Below are positions 1-6,423 of a stretch of 11,090 nucleotides of DNA, in pieces. The DNA is taken from positions 1-11,090 of the forward strand of contig JAUUYJ010000055.1 of NCBI GenBank assembly GCA_030588275.1. The letters run 5' to 3'. The translations under genes and the position numbers were made by a program. The notes under the pieces are model-generated. The model did not search any database, had not been told where the DNA came from, and saw only the letters and a list, made by a program, of their open reading frames with translations. Position 1 is the stretch's first letter. Each line of letters starts with the position of its first letter. The stretch is from Candidatus Zixiibacteriota bacterium. GTDB taxonomy: Bacteria; Zixibacteria; MSB-5A5; GN15; JAAZOE01.

Positions 1-81
1 AAAATATCCGAGGGCGGTTCCCGGAACGATGAAGGCAAGCATGATAACCGCCGGGTAACGAAAGCTAAAACGATCAATCAT
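1..81 (-). CDS. N-terminus of a membrane protein, possibly ComEC/Rec2-like (partial)
   Basis: Only the first 27 codons are present; the gene runs off the left edge. It starts with ATG at 81-79, inside the last codons of murJ, so the two reading frames overlap by 8 bp. This arrangement suggests translational coupling in one operon. The peptide begins MIDRFSFRYPAV and continues into a hydrophobic segment (IMLAFIVPGTALGYF), i.e. a short basic head followed by a first membrane helix. A 'RxPA' head followed by a hydrophobic helix ending in a G-x-x-x-G-Y/R-like turn is often seen at the start of ComEC/Rec2 DNA-uptake channels. That reading is an inference from very little sequence, and any polytopic membrane protein would fit. 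No separate Shine-Dalgarno sequence is needed or obvious. Confidence 0.4.
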   Translation of the reverse strand, partial: MIDRFSFRYPAVIMLAFIVPGTALGYF

Positions 82-1642
82 CGTCCGGGCGACCACGATT
101 ATCAGTCATGCTTGGGATATTATTTAATGAGTATGAAATAGCAAGATAGCACAGCGTCGCTATTGCCATCAAGATGGCGAGCTTTGAAATTCGACCACCC
201 AGGGTATCTGAAATAGCGATAATCCATGATTGAGATCGGCCAAGATAGACCGCAAAGCCGGATAGAGTTCCAGCCAAAAGAGATTTGATAAATATTTTCA
301 GCACCGGACCCAATCGAATAGTTTCTACCCGTTTCGGCAAATTTACCAATAGCAGTCCAAAATTGACCAACCCACCCAATGCGGTCGCCGCCGCCAACCC
401 AACAAACCCCCAGAACGGAATCAGGGCAAAATTCGCCGCAAGATTGACGGCAATCGAAATTATGGAAAAGCGCATCGGCCTGATGGAATCTTTGAGCGCA
501 TAATAAATCGGGGCGGTCACCCGAACCCCGGCAAAACCGATCAGCCCAATTGAAAACATTATCAGGGCACGGGAAGTATAAAAGGTGTCTGCCTCGACGA
601 ACTGGCCATGTTGAAATAAAAGAGCCACAACCAGATCTCCGGCGGTGATAAAAAAGGCGGCGACCGGAATGACCAGAAAAAAGCAGAGTTGAATCGCCCG
701 ATAAAAAGTTCGGTCAATTCCGGACAGGTCATTCTCCGCCGCATGGCGCGATGCTTTCGGTAAGGCCACCGTCCCCAGAGCAACGGCGATCATCCCCAAG
801 GGGAGGTGCATGATTCGGTAGGAATAGGTCAGGTACGAAACCGATCCGGTCGCCATCATCGAGGCCAGGACAGTATTGACAAAAATATTTACCCGCCCAG
901 CCGCCAAGCCGCCTATCATCGGGCCGATCAGCTTACCGATCTCCTTGAGTCGATCATTTTTTAAAACGGGTCGGAATTTAAATCTAAAGCCGAGCTTCAG
1001 TAGCGTCGGAATTTGAATCGCCAGTTGGCCAACGCCACCCAACAGAACGCCAATCGCAATCCCAAAAATCGGTCGTTCCAGAAGCGGGCAGATCAGAAAG
1101 GCGGCCGTTATGACGCCAACATTAAACATGGCCGGAGCTAAGGCGGCAACTCCAAATCGATCAAAGGAATTGAGGATCGACATTGCCAAAGCGGCCAGAG
1201 CGACCAAGAGCAAAAAAGGAAACATGATTGCCGTTAACTGACCGGTCAGTTCTAACTTGCCGGCAACTTCGGAAAATCCGGGGGTAATCAACTTGACCAA
1301 AAATGGAGAGAATAAGGCTCCGACCACGACGATCAGGCCAACGACCAGAGTGACAATTGAAAAGCAGATTTGAGCCAGGTAAAAAGCCCCCTCTTTCCCT
1401 CCCTCAGGACTGTTTAGCTCCCGCTTAAAAACCGGGACAAAGGCGGAGGACAAGGCTCCTTCGGCAAAAAGATCGCGGAGTAGGTTGGGAATTCGAAAAG
1501 CGGCAAAAAAGGCATCAGCCGCCATTGTGGCTCCGAACAGGTGAGCAAAGACCTGTTCCCGAACCAACCCCAGGAGGCGGGACAGAAATGTCCCCGAAGC
1601 AACCCGGGAAAATGCTTTTGTAAAACTTGTCTCAGAGGCCAT
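74..1642 (-). CDS. murJ: Lipid II flippase MurJ (MviN family)
   Basis: MurJ flips the peptidoglycan precursor lipid II across the inner membrane. The 522-residue length is normal for the family, and the chain is a succession of hydrophobic helices consistent with about 14 membrane segments. The N-terminus carries the family signature: SRLLGLVRE at 21-29, DAFFAAFRIPNLLRDLF at 43-59 and EGALSSAFVPVF at 61-72. These contain the basic and acidic residues that line the central cavity in characterised MurJ (Arg28, Asp43, Arg50, Arg56 here). The ATG at 1642-1640 lacks an obvious Shine-Dalgarno sequence (the upstream bases are AT-rich), but the family start 'MASETSFTKAFSRVASGTFLSR' fits well. It diverges from rpsT across 72 bp; an rpsT/murJ neighbourhood also occurs in some proteobacteria. 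Its stop overlaps the start of the partial gene at the left edge. Confidence 0.95.
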   Translation of the reverse strand: MASETSFTKAFSRVASGTFLSRLLGLVREQVFAHLFGATMAADAFFAAFRIPNLLRDLFAEGALSSAFVPVFKRELNSPEGGKEGAFYLAQICFSIVTLVVGLIVVVGALFSPFLVKLITPGFSEVAGKLELTGQLTAIMFPFLLLVALAALAMSILNSFDRFGVAALAPAMFNVGVITAAFLICPLLERPIFGIAIGVLLGGVGQLAIQIPTLLKLGFRFKFRPVLKNDRLKEIGKLIGPMIGGLAAGRVNIFVNTVLASMMATGSVSYLTYSYRIMHLPLGMIAVALGTVALPKASRHAAENDLSGIDRTFYRAIQLCFFLVIPVAAFFITAGDLVVALLFQHGQFVEADTFYTSRALIMFSIGLIGFAGVRVTAPIYYALKDSIRPMRFSIISIAVNLAANFALIPFWGFVGLAAATALGGLVNFGLLLVNLPKRVETIRLGPVLKIFIKSLLAGTLSGFAVYLGRSQSWIIAISDTLGGRISKLAILMAIATLCYLAISYSLNNIPSMTDNRGRPDDD

Positions 1643-1650
1643 TTAGTTTA

Positions 1651-1680
1651 TTGACACGGTTCCGATAATTGTTATATTAT
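1651..1680 (+). promoter_or_regulatory. Sigma70-type promoter for rpsT
   Basis: A perfect -35 box TTGACA lies at 1651-1656. A -10 box follows as TATATT (1673-1678, 16-bp spacer) or TATTAT (1675-1680, 18-bp spacer). This lies about 35 bp before the rpsT start, so the leader would be roughly 30 nt. The same 72-bp gap must also hold the murJ promoter, for which no convincing box was found. Confidence 0.75.
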
Positions 1681-1714
1681 GAGGCTTTGTTGAGCGAAAT
1701 GAAAGGAGATTTTT

Positions 1715-1969
1715 TTGCCACATCACAAATCGTGTAAGAAACGGTTAAAACAGGCTGAGAAAAGTCGCAGTCGTAATGCCGGTGTCAAGACCGTTTTAAG
1801 AAAAACGATAAAAGAGGCTCGCGCTACGCTGGCCGAAGGTCAGGAAATTGATCTGAAAGAAACCTGTTCGATCATTGATCGAGTTAGTTCTAAAGGTGTT
1901 ATTCATAAGAATAAAGCGGCCCGTTTGAAATCGCGTATGGCCAAAGCTGTCGCGCGTAAAAGCGAGTAG
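1715..1969 (+). CDS. rpsT: 30S ribosomal protein S20
   Basis: S20 binds 16S rRNA near the bottom of the 30S body and is a primary assembly protein. The 84-residue length is typical. The N-terminus MPHHKSCKKRLKQAEKSR is followed by NAGVKTVLRKTIKEA and a lysine/arginine-rich C-terminus (HKNKAARLKSRMAKAV), which is the usual S20 pattern of long basic helices. The start is TTG at 1715-1717, preceded by a strong AAAGGAG Shine-Dalgarno at 1702-1708 with 6 nt of spacing. No ATG is available in frame near it. E. coli rpsT also uses UUG, where the weak start is part of autoregulation; whether this applies here is inference. The gene stops 2 bp before the stop of the convergent flavoprotein gene, leaving no room for a private terminator. 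Confidence 0.96.
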   Translation: MPHHKSCKKRLKQAEKSRSRNAGVKTVLRKTIKEARATLAEGQEIDLKETCSIIDRVSSKGVIHKNKAARLKSRMAKAVARKSE

Positions 1970-1971
1970 TT

Positions 1972-3156
1972 TTAGAAGAGATGACGGGCCAGCTTTAATA
2001 GGCTTGGTGCCGAAGAAAAAATTGATTTTATCATGACCGCCGGGTCAACCGATCCGGCGTTTTTCTTTTGGAGATAACGGTCGAGCTTTTGGACAACTGT
2101 TGTCCAGTCGTCGTCTGTGAATTTTCTTATAACCGGGTATAGATGTTTAAAGAATTTCAATTCCCGGCCCATCTGACTTTCAATTTGACGACGATAAGTA
2201 GATTGTAAAAAACTAAAATTATTGTTGGCAGCAATTGTTTCGGAAATTGCTTCGACTGCCAGTTGGCCGGAATGGAAGGCTCGTGCTATACCTGCTCCGG
2301 AAACCGAGTCGATCAACCGGGCGGCATCCCCAACGAGTAACAAATTATCTTTCCCCAACAGGTCGAAGCCGGAAAATTTGGGAACCAACCCACAGCTAAC
2401 AAAATCGATCTTAAATTTGGGGAATTTCTCAACCAGAAATTGATCCAAAATTTGTTTAAGGTGAGTCGGGGTGGTCGAAGCTGGATTGAATCCGAGACCG
2501 ATATTAGCCGACCGGTCTGATTTGGGAAAAACCCAGAGATAACCATCAGGCGAGTATCTCTCACCCAGATAAAATTCAATTTGACGCGGGTCGATTTCGA
2601 TCCCGCTGACCCGATACTGGAGGGCCGATTCGGTCTGGCTCAAAGTTAGCGTCGTTGGCAGTCCAGCCATCCGACCAATTAACGATTCCACCCCATCGGC
2701 AGAAATTACATAATCGGCCCTGATAATTTTGGCCTGACCAGCGATCTCTATTTCGACTTCAGCCTGACCCTCTCCCCGGATATTTGGCTTAACCGATCTT
2801 ACCACTGCCGAAGTCATCAGTTGCGCACCGGCCGCCATCGCCCGGTCAACCAGAGACCGCTCCAATCGGGGACGATCCAAGATATATCCAATGGTCCGGT
2901 CGGCAGTATGAGAAAAGCTGTAATCGGTGGTTAGGCAGGCGACGCGATCTATCGTAGCAGATATAAATTCATCTTGCGGCTTTAAGAAATTATGCAACCC
3001 TTCATATGATGTCCCCTCGCCGCAGGATAGCCGAGCACCGACCTCCTCATCCCTCTCAACCAGGAGAACATCCAAGCCCGCCTTAGCCGCCTTCCAGGCG
3101 GCGTATCCACCGGCCGGACCGGCACCAACTATCAATAACTGAACCGCCCTGTTCAT
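1972..3156 (-). CDS. Geranylgeranyl reductase family FAD-dependent oxidoreductase
   Basis: A 394-residue flavoprotein of the geranylgeranyl reductase (GGR) family, whose members saturate double bonds of isoprenoid chains on lipids, quinones or chlorophyll precursors. Visible motifs are the FAD-binding GAGPAG at 11-16 with acidic Glu34 ending the second strand, the family cysteine in SCGEG at 44-48, ADGVES at 153-158, the GGR hallmark YLWVFPK at 206-212 followed by NIGLGF, and GDAA at 276-279 before SVSGAGI for the second FAD contact. The ATG at 3156-3154 overlaps the ferredoxin stop as ATGA, and there is no Shine-Dalgarno, so translation is probably coupled. GGR genes beside ferredoxin genes are known in methanogenic archaea, where ferredoxin supplies electrons. 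The substrate here is unknown; menaquinone side chain or polyprenyl carriers are candidates. Confidence 0.88.
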   Translation of the reverse strand: MNRAVQLLIVGAGPAGGYAAWKAAKAGLDVLLVERDEEVGARLSCGEGTSYEGLHNFLKPQDEFISATIDRVACLTTDYSFSHTADRTIGYILDRPRLERSLVDRAMAAGAQLMTSAVVRSVKPNIRGEGQAEVEIEIAGQAKIIRADYVISADGVESLIGRMAGLPTTLTLSQTESALQYRVSGIEIDPRQIEFYLGERYSPDGYLWVFPKSDRSANIGLGFNPASTTPTHLKQILDQFLVEKFPKFKIDFVSCGLVPKFSGFDLLGKDNLLLVGDAARLIDSVSGAGIARAFHSGQLAVEAISETIAANNNFSFLQSTYRRQIESQMGRELKFFKHLYPVIRKFTDDDWTTVVQKLDRYLQKKNAGSVDPAVMIKSIFSSAPSLLKLARHLF

Positions 3157-3359
3157 GGTAAATTGTTGGAATGAGTAGGAGTAATTTTATCCCCAAACCC
3201 CAAAGCGGAAACGGGGCAAAATTTAATACATATTCGGCAGAGCGTACAACGACTATGATCAATTATTATTTTGATCGTCGATTGATGCAGAGCTGACTCT
3301 GGACAGACCGCCAGGCATCCGGAACATAACAAGCAATGGTTGTCATTTATCTCAAGCAT
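3153..3359 (-). CDS. Small 2x[4Fe-4S] ferredoxin
   Basis: A 68-residue bacterial-type ferredoxin. Two complete cluster motifs CxxCxxCxxxCP are visible, HCLLCSGCLAVCPESAL and RCTLCRICIKFCPVSAL, each ending in a proline as expected for [4Fe-4S] ligation. It has no signal peptide, so it is cytoplasmic. I place the start at ATG 3359-3357 (MLEINDNHC). A longer frame from TTG at 3404 would translate straight through the intrinsic terminator of the preceding gene and adds 15 residues foreign to ferredoxins. The ATG directly follows the terminator U-tract and has no Shine-Dalgarno. Its stop overlaps the flavoprotein start by 4 bp, so the pair is very likely one functional unit with ferredoxin as redox partner of the reductase. 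Confidence 0.88.
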   Translation of the reverse strand: MLEINDNHCLLCSGCLAVCPESALHQSTIKIIIDHSRCTLCRICIKFCPVSALGFGDKITPTHSNNLP

Positions 3360-3394
3360 AAAAAAACCCGGCCTTAATAAACTCAGACCGGGTT
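3360..3394 (-). terminator. Intrinsic terminator after the ParB-fold gene
   Basis: On the minus strand AACCCGG (3394-3388) pairs with CCGGGTT (3371-3365). Two further CT/AG pairs lie inside the stem, leaving a loop of about 10 nt. The hairpin runs into seven T residues (3366-3360). It lies 22 nt after the stop of the 3416-4216 gene and ends immediately at the ferredoxin ATG. Confidence 0.85.
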
Positions 3395-3404
3395 GATAGA
3401 TCAA
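3376..3404 (-). promoter_or_regulatory. Weak candidate promoter for ferredoxin-reductase pair
   Basis: TTGATC (3404-3399) is followed after 17 bp by TTTATT (3381-3376), 4 of 6 matches in each box. Initiation here would start about 10 nt before the ferredoxin ATG, past the left arm of the terminator hairpin, so the new transcript would escape termination. The boxes are weak and this is tentative. Confidence 0.25.
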
Positions 3405-3415
3405 GTATTTTGGTT

Positions 3416-4216
3416 CTAATTATTAAACATGAAAACCGAACCATTGTAGTAGGCGGTGCGGTCAGAATGCATCCTCATCCTGATCAGCTGTCGCAAAAAA
3501 GATTCTTTCTCAGAAGATGAAACCGGCTCCCGCAATATTGCCAACGAATAATCTATACCCAATATACGACAGGGTTGATCAATACGCACCATCCCTTCCG
3601 GCAGGAGCATATTCCGATGGGCGATAGAGCCCAGCTCATCCAATCCGAAAATCGGGGGGAAAATAGCGGCAGATGCTTCGGGGTACGGGTCGAGACAATT
3701 GACATCTCCAACCGGTAGAATTGCGCGATAACCGGAGACGGCACGACTTATCATCTCTCCAAATTTGACATAGGTGTCAGCTCGAACAAGGTGGGAATCG
3801 GAATTGAAATTGAGTCTCAACCGGCTCTTATCCCGAAAAATAACCTCCGCCTGGTCCGGTTCCGGAAGACCAGACGGATTCTCCATGATTGTTATTTGCC
3901 GCGGAAAAAGTTTACAAAATTCTCTTAGATCCTGCGCCTGCCAATCTTCAACAATACGTTGCCAGGGGTGGGCCGAAACGGTATTGGGGTCGGCCAGTTG
4001 GACTGGAAGGTGAGAAACATCGGATTGCTTTATCGCCTCAAACAATGAGCGATCATCAAGCATCAGATATTTGTCACCCATTGGATAGACCAACAGCGGA
4101 TTTCTGAGGCGAGCATCATTTTGGATTTCATCGGCCAGTTTGGCCGCCTTCTGTCGGGAGTAAGATTCATATACAAGAATCTGGTCAATAGAAATTATTT
4201 TGAGCCGGTCGATCAT
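3416..4216 (-). CDS. ParB/sulfiredoxin-fold protein, SerK/SbnI-like
   Basis: A 266-residue protein whose first ~90 residues follow the ParB/Srx N-terminal fold: IISIDQILVYESYSRQKAAKLADEI, then LRNPLLVYPMGDKYLMLDDRSLFEAI and HLPVQLAD. The C-terminus (LLPEGMVRIDQPCRILGIDYSL, then a charged helix and YYNGSVFMFNN) matches my memory of stand-alone ParB-domain proteins related to the free serine kinases SerK and SbnI. Glu17 may align with their catalytic glutamate. The usual 'LDGxxR' element reads LDDRSL (53-58), so its arginine position is lost and activity is uncertain. It lacks the helix-turn-helix of chromosome-partition ParB. The ATG at 4216 has GGGA 7 nt upstream; a longer TTG frame from 4258 has no ribosome site. 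A terminator follows, so it is probably monocistronic. Confidence 0.6.
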   Translation of the reverse strand: MIDRLKIISIDQILVYESYSRQKAAKLADEIQNDARLRNPLLVYPMGDKYLMLDDRSLFEAIKQSDVSHLPVQLADPNTVSAHPWQRIVEDWQAQDLREFCKLFPRQITIMENPSGLPEPDQAEVIFRDKSRLRLNFNSDSHLVRADTYVKFGEMISRAVSGYRAILPVGDVNCLDPYPEASAAIFPPIFGLDELGSIAHRNMLLPEGMVRIDQPCRILGIDYSLAILREPVSSSEKESFLRQLIRMRMHSDRTAYYNGSVFMFNN

Positions 4217-4540
4217 CAGTGTTTCCCATCTTAAAGTTCTTGATATCTCTCTAAGCAAAGGAAATGCCGGATTATCATTTATTACTATTTGTACCCGCCT
4301 AAAGCACAGCCTGTAGATTCTTGATTAGTATTGGGTTAGCGATGCCCAGCGGCGAATATTTAATAGGTATTCAAATATTAGTGAGATTCTGTCTCAGATT
4401 GGGAGCTGGTAGTGAGTAATTGTGCAACCGCTTGCCAGATGGATTTCCGGTTGCCGGATGGATTCCGGTTGCCGGATCGGATTTGGTTACTGAGTCGGCT
4501 CCGATTCCGATTCGGTTTTGGAGATGAACCGGTTGGAAGA
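4217..4540. other. Gene-free stretch between ParB-fold and propeller genes
   Basis: This 324-base stretch separates two minus-strand genes. It should contain the promoter of the ParB-fold gene. The AT-rich segment at 4268-4291 contains a minus-strand TGATAAT, but no matching -35 is visible. It also holds a short imperfect tandem repeat (listed separately) and small AT-rich inverted repeats near 4354-4379. I see no convincing terminator for the propeller gene, no tRNA and no supported coding region. Confidence 0.6.
4435..4489. repeat. Imperfect tandem repeat, about 18 bp x 3
   Basis: Three successive units run CCAGATGGATTTCCGGTTG (4435-4453), CCGGATGGATTCCGGTTG (4454-4471) and a decayed CCGGATCGGATTTGGTTA (4472-4489). 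A related CCGATTCCGATTCGG tail follows at 4501-4515. The units lie downstream of the propeller gene and upstream of the ParB-fold gene. Function is unknown; slippage-derived sequence is the simplest reading. Confidence 0.7.
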
Positions 4541-5647
4541 TTATTTAATACGGAGCTTCTTTATTACTTCACGGGTTGTAACTATTAATGAACCGCCGGA
4601 AGTTGAAAAGACACCTCGGGGCAAGTGCATCCCCCACAGTTCATACGTTTCCTGGTGGCGGATCATATTTTTGCCATCAGCCCGAAATAGATCGACGATC
4701 CCTTTGACGTGACGTTTATCTTTGGCAACGCTGTTACCGAGGTTATAATCGATTCCGGTCGAAATGAATTTTCCATCGGCAGATAACGATAACGAAGAGT
4801 ACCATTGTTGCTCCTCTAACAGGCGGTACTGCCATTTTTGATCGCCGGTAATGAGGTCGAAGATTTCGAGCCATTTATTTGACATGACGACCAATATATT
4901 TTCGGCGACATTCATTTCAAAATCGACAATCGACAGTTCTTTGGTGGAGATTGTTTTGACCAGCTTTTCATCCTGATAGAGGCTAAATTTCCCCTGGAAG
5001 AACGCGCCCAGATAGCGATCATCCTGATCAAATTTATACTGGCTGGAAACCGGAATTGAAGCCAATTTTTCACCCAGCGAATCATAGACGAGCAGGCCGG
5101 CACGGGCCTGATCGATGATAAATTTTGCGCCGGAAGGTGAAATTTCCAAACCGTGCATCGCCTTCAGATTTAAAATATTGAGACGGTCGCCATATTGATC
5201 GTAAATATGCATACGACTCCCCCCCATCCCTTCAATCCCTTCCAGTCCAAAAATCATCCCCTGATTGGTAATCGTATAACTGTTTGCCGGTGGGTTATCA
5301 AGCTTCCATTTGAACTTTCCGGCTTGATTATAAAGAGACAGTTTAACCGTTTTTAAGCTGGTCGGAGACCGATCGGCATAGGTGACCAGAGCCAAAATCC
5401 GTCCATCCGGTGACAGGCTCGGTTTGACATTGTTCTTCAGGCTTTTTTTGTAAATCTGTTTTCCACGGGAGTTGTAAATGGTCAAATTGGGTCGATTATA
5501 AATGGCAAAATGGTCCGAGGTCTCCCCCAGAACACGAGCCTTCTTTTTTAGCGGAATCGAGAACTGCTTGGTCAGATCCAAAGCGGAGGCGGACGATCCC
5601 AAGAGCATTAATGAGGCAATAAACAAGGCTGTATATAACTTCTTCAT
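4541..5647 (-). CDS. Secreted WD40/PQQ-like beta-propeller protein
   Basis: A 368-residue exported protein. Residues 1-22 (MKKLYTALFIASLMLLGSSASA) are a signal peptide with likely cleavage before LDL. The remainder consists of beta-rich repeats with two recurring elements: 'SPDGRILALV', 'SPSGAKFIID' and 'SADGKFISTG' on one side, and 'IYNSRGKQIYKKSL', 'VYDSLGEKLASIPV' and 'IFDLITGDQKWQYRL' on the other. These are the blade signatures of WD40/quinoprotein-like propellers, with perhaps five or six blades. No catalytic or cofactor residues are recognisable, so a binding or scaffold role in the periplasm is the most one can infer. I chose ATG 5647 because it opens a textbook signal peptide with GGAAG just upstream; an in-frame GTG at 5665 adds six residues. 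A promoter lies about 80 bp upstream. Confidence 0.72.
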   Translation of the reverse strand: MKKLYTALFIASLMLLGSSASALDLTKQFSIPLKKKARVLGETSDHFAIYNRPNLTIYNSRGKQIYKKSLKNNVKPSLSPDGRILALVTYADRSPTSLKTVKLSLYNQAGKFKWKLDNPPANSYTITNQGMIFGLEGIEGMGGSRMHIYDQYGDRLNILNLKAMHGLEISPSGAKFIIDQARAGLLVYDSLGEKLASIPVSSQYKFDQDDRYLGAFFQGKFSLYQDEKLVKTISTKELSIVDFEMNVAENILVVMSNKWLEIFDLITGDQKWQYRLLEEQQWYSSLSLSADGKFISTGIDYNLGNSVAKDKRHVKGIVDLFRADGKNMIRHQETYELWGMHLPRGVFSTSGGSLIVTTREVIKKLRIK

Positions 5648-5727
5648 CGGTCTTCCCGTCGTCACTGTTTCTCAGAGTTTATCTGTTTTTCATTTGGCCT
5701 TATGGCCGGAACCAACTATAGAGAACC

Positions 5728-5756
5728 ATCATAAAAAAAATGGCCGCCGTTGGCAA
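5728..5756 (-). promoter_or_regulatory. Sigma70-type promoter for the propeller gene
   Basis: On the minus strand TTGCCA (5756-5751, 5 of 6) and TATGAT (5733-5728, 5 of 6) are separated by exactly 17 bp, most of the spacer being a T-tract. The predicted start near 5721 leaves a leader of about 75 nt before ATG 5647. Confidence 0.6.
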
Positions 5757-5801
5757 CTAATTATATTTTACTATTGAGGGGTGGAAATGGTTGCGTAAAA
5801 C

Positions 5802-6293
5802 TTATGATTCAATTGGCCCTTGTGATCTTTGCAGGTTGCCGGGTGAAGGAGGGGTAAGGTCAAAATTTGCCAGCGTTTTGATTTTTATATTGGAGTTGGT
5901 CGGCATGGCCGGGATATCGTTGACCGAGCCAGCCGCCCGGTTTTCACCGGGGTCGATCCATTGAACCCGGATTTGGAACTCTTTGCAGAATTTCTCAACC
6001 TGCTTCAGAACCGTAACCATCCCTCCCTGGGCAACCGCTTTATTATTTACTAAATACATCAATTGCGGGAAATCGGTAAAAATATGAAGCTCTTTTTGGG
6101 AGAAAATATCCCGATTGTGTTCGGCAAAACGAAGGAAGCTCAAAAAAGAGATGATCTCCAGTTCCGATTTAGTCCCGGAGGCTGAACAGCGAAACAGCAG
6201 ACCATATTCGGGGACGGCAAAACAGACAATTCCCTTGGTCTCATCATCCGACAGATGCCGTCCCGACACATAACATTTTATAATATCTTTCAT
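5802..6293 (-). CDS. Small protein with degenerate RNase H-like fold
   Basis: A 163-residue cytoplasmic protein that I do not recognise as a named family. Its element order resembles the RNase H fold: strands GIVCFAVPE and GLLFRCSA (21-37), a helix ELEIISFLSFLRFAEHN (45-60), strand LHIFTDFPQLMYLVNN (69-84), a second helix VTVLKQVEKFCKEF (93-106), then IRVQWIDPGENRAAGSVN (108-125). The last block resembles the RNase H 'xVxWVxGHxGNxxAD' ending. Glu46 and Asp74 sit where RNase H has its second and third acids. The first-strand acid and the final aspartate of 'AD' appear missing (AAGSV), so nuclease activity is unlikely or altered. The C-terminal ~35 residues look disordered. ATG 6293 is preferred over TTG 6311 because a promoter places the transcript start between them. 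No Shine-Dalgarno is visible. Confidence 0.5.
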   Translation of the reverse strand: MKDIIKCYVSGRHLSDDETKGIVCFAVPEYGLLFRCSASGTKSELEIISFLSFLRFAEHNRDIFSQKELHIFTDFPQLMYLVNNKAVAQGGMVTVLKQVEKFCKEFQIRVQWIDPGENRAAGSVNDIPAMPTNSNIKIKTLANFDLTPPSPGNLQRSQGPIES

Positions 6294-6313
6294 CAGGAAT
6301 TGATAGTGCAAGC

Positions 6314-6342
6314 ATTATGCCAAAATTCTATAAGAAGGTAAA
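6314..6342 (-). promoter_or_regulatory. Sigma70-type promoter for the RNase H-like gene
   Basis: Minus-strand TTTACC (6342-6337, 4 of 6) and CATAAT (6319-6314, 5 of 6) have a 17-bp spacer. Transcription would begin near 6306, giving a leader of roughly 14 nt to ATG 6293 and excluding the upstream TTG at 6311. Confidence 0.5.
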
Positions 6343-6423
6343 TTGCTGGAACTGATTGGCGTTCAAGGCCCCATATGTTGCCGGCGGGCTTGATGGTGAA
6401 ACCGGTTGCGCTTTAACTGACTT

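Noticed and set aside
3360..3404. Fifteen-residue N-terminal extension of the ferredoxin from a TTG start
   Set aside because: It translates the terminator hairpin and T-tract, and ferredoxins of this type begin close to the first cysteine motif.
4217..4258. Fourteen-residue extension of the ParB-fold protein from a TTG start
   Set aside because: No ribosome-binding site precedes it and the ParB-like fold begins naturally at ATG 4216.
4354..4379. Small inverted repeats GAATA/TATTC and AATATTT/AAATATT
   Set aside because: Arms are 5-7 bp and purely AT-rich, as expected by chance, with no T-tract to make a terminator.
4435..4489. CRISPR-like array
   Set aside because: The units are contiguous with no spacers, only three copies exist and no cas gene is nearby.
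4412..4588. A 58-codon plus-strand frame with GTG start and GGGAG six bases upstream
   Set aside because: It is built on the tandem repeat, overlaps the end of the propeller gene on the other strand and resembles no protein I know. Chance is more likely.
5502..5777. Plus-strand frame opposite the propeller signal-peptide region
   Set aside because: It is antisense to a supported gene and its promoter, has no ribosome site and shows no recognisable domain.
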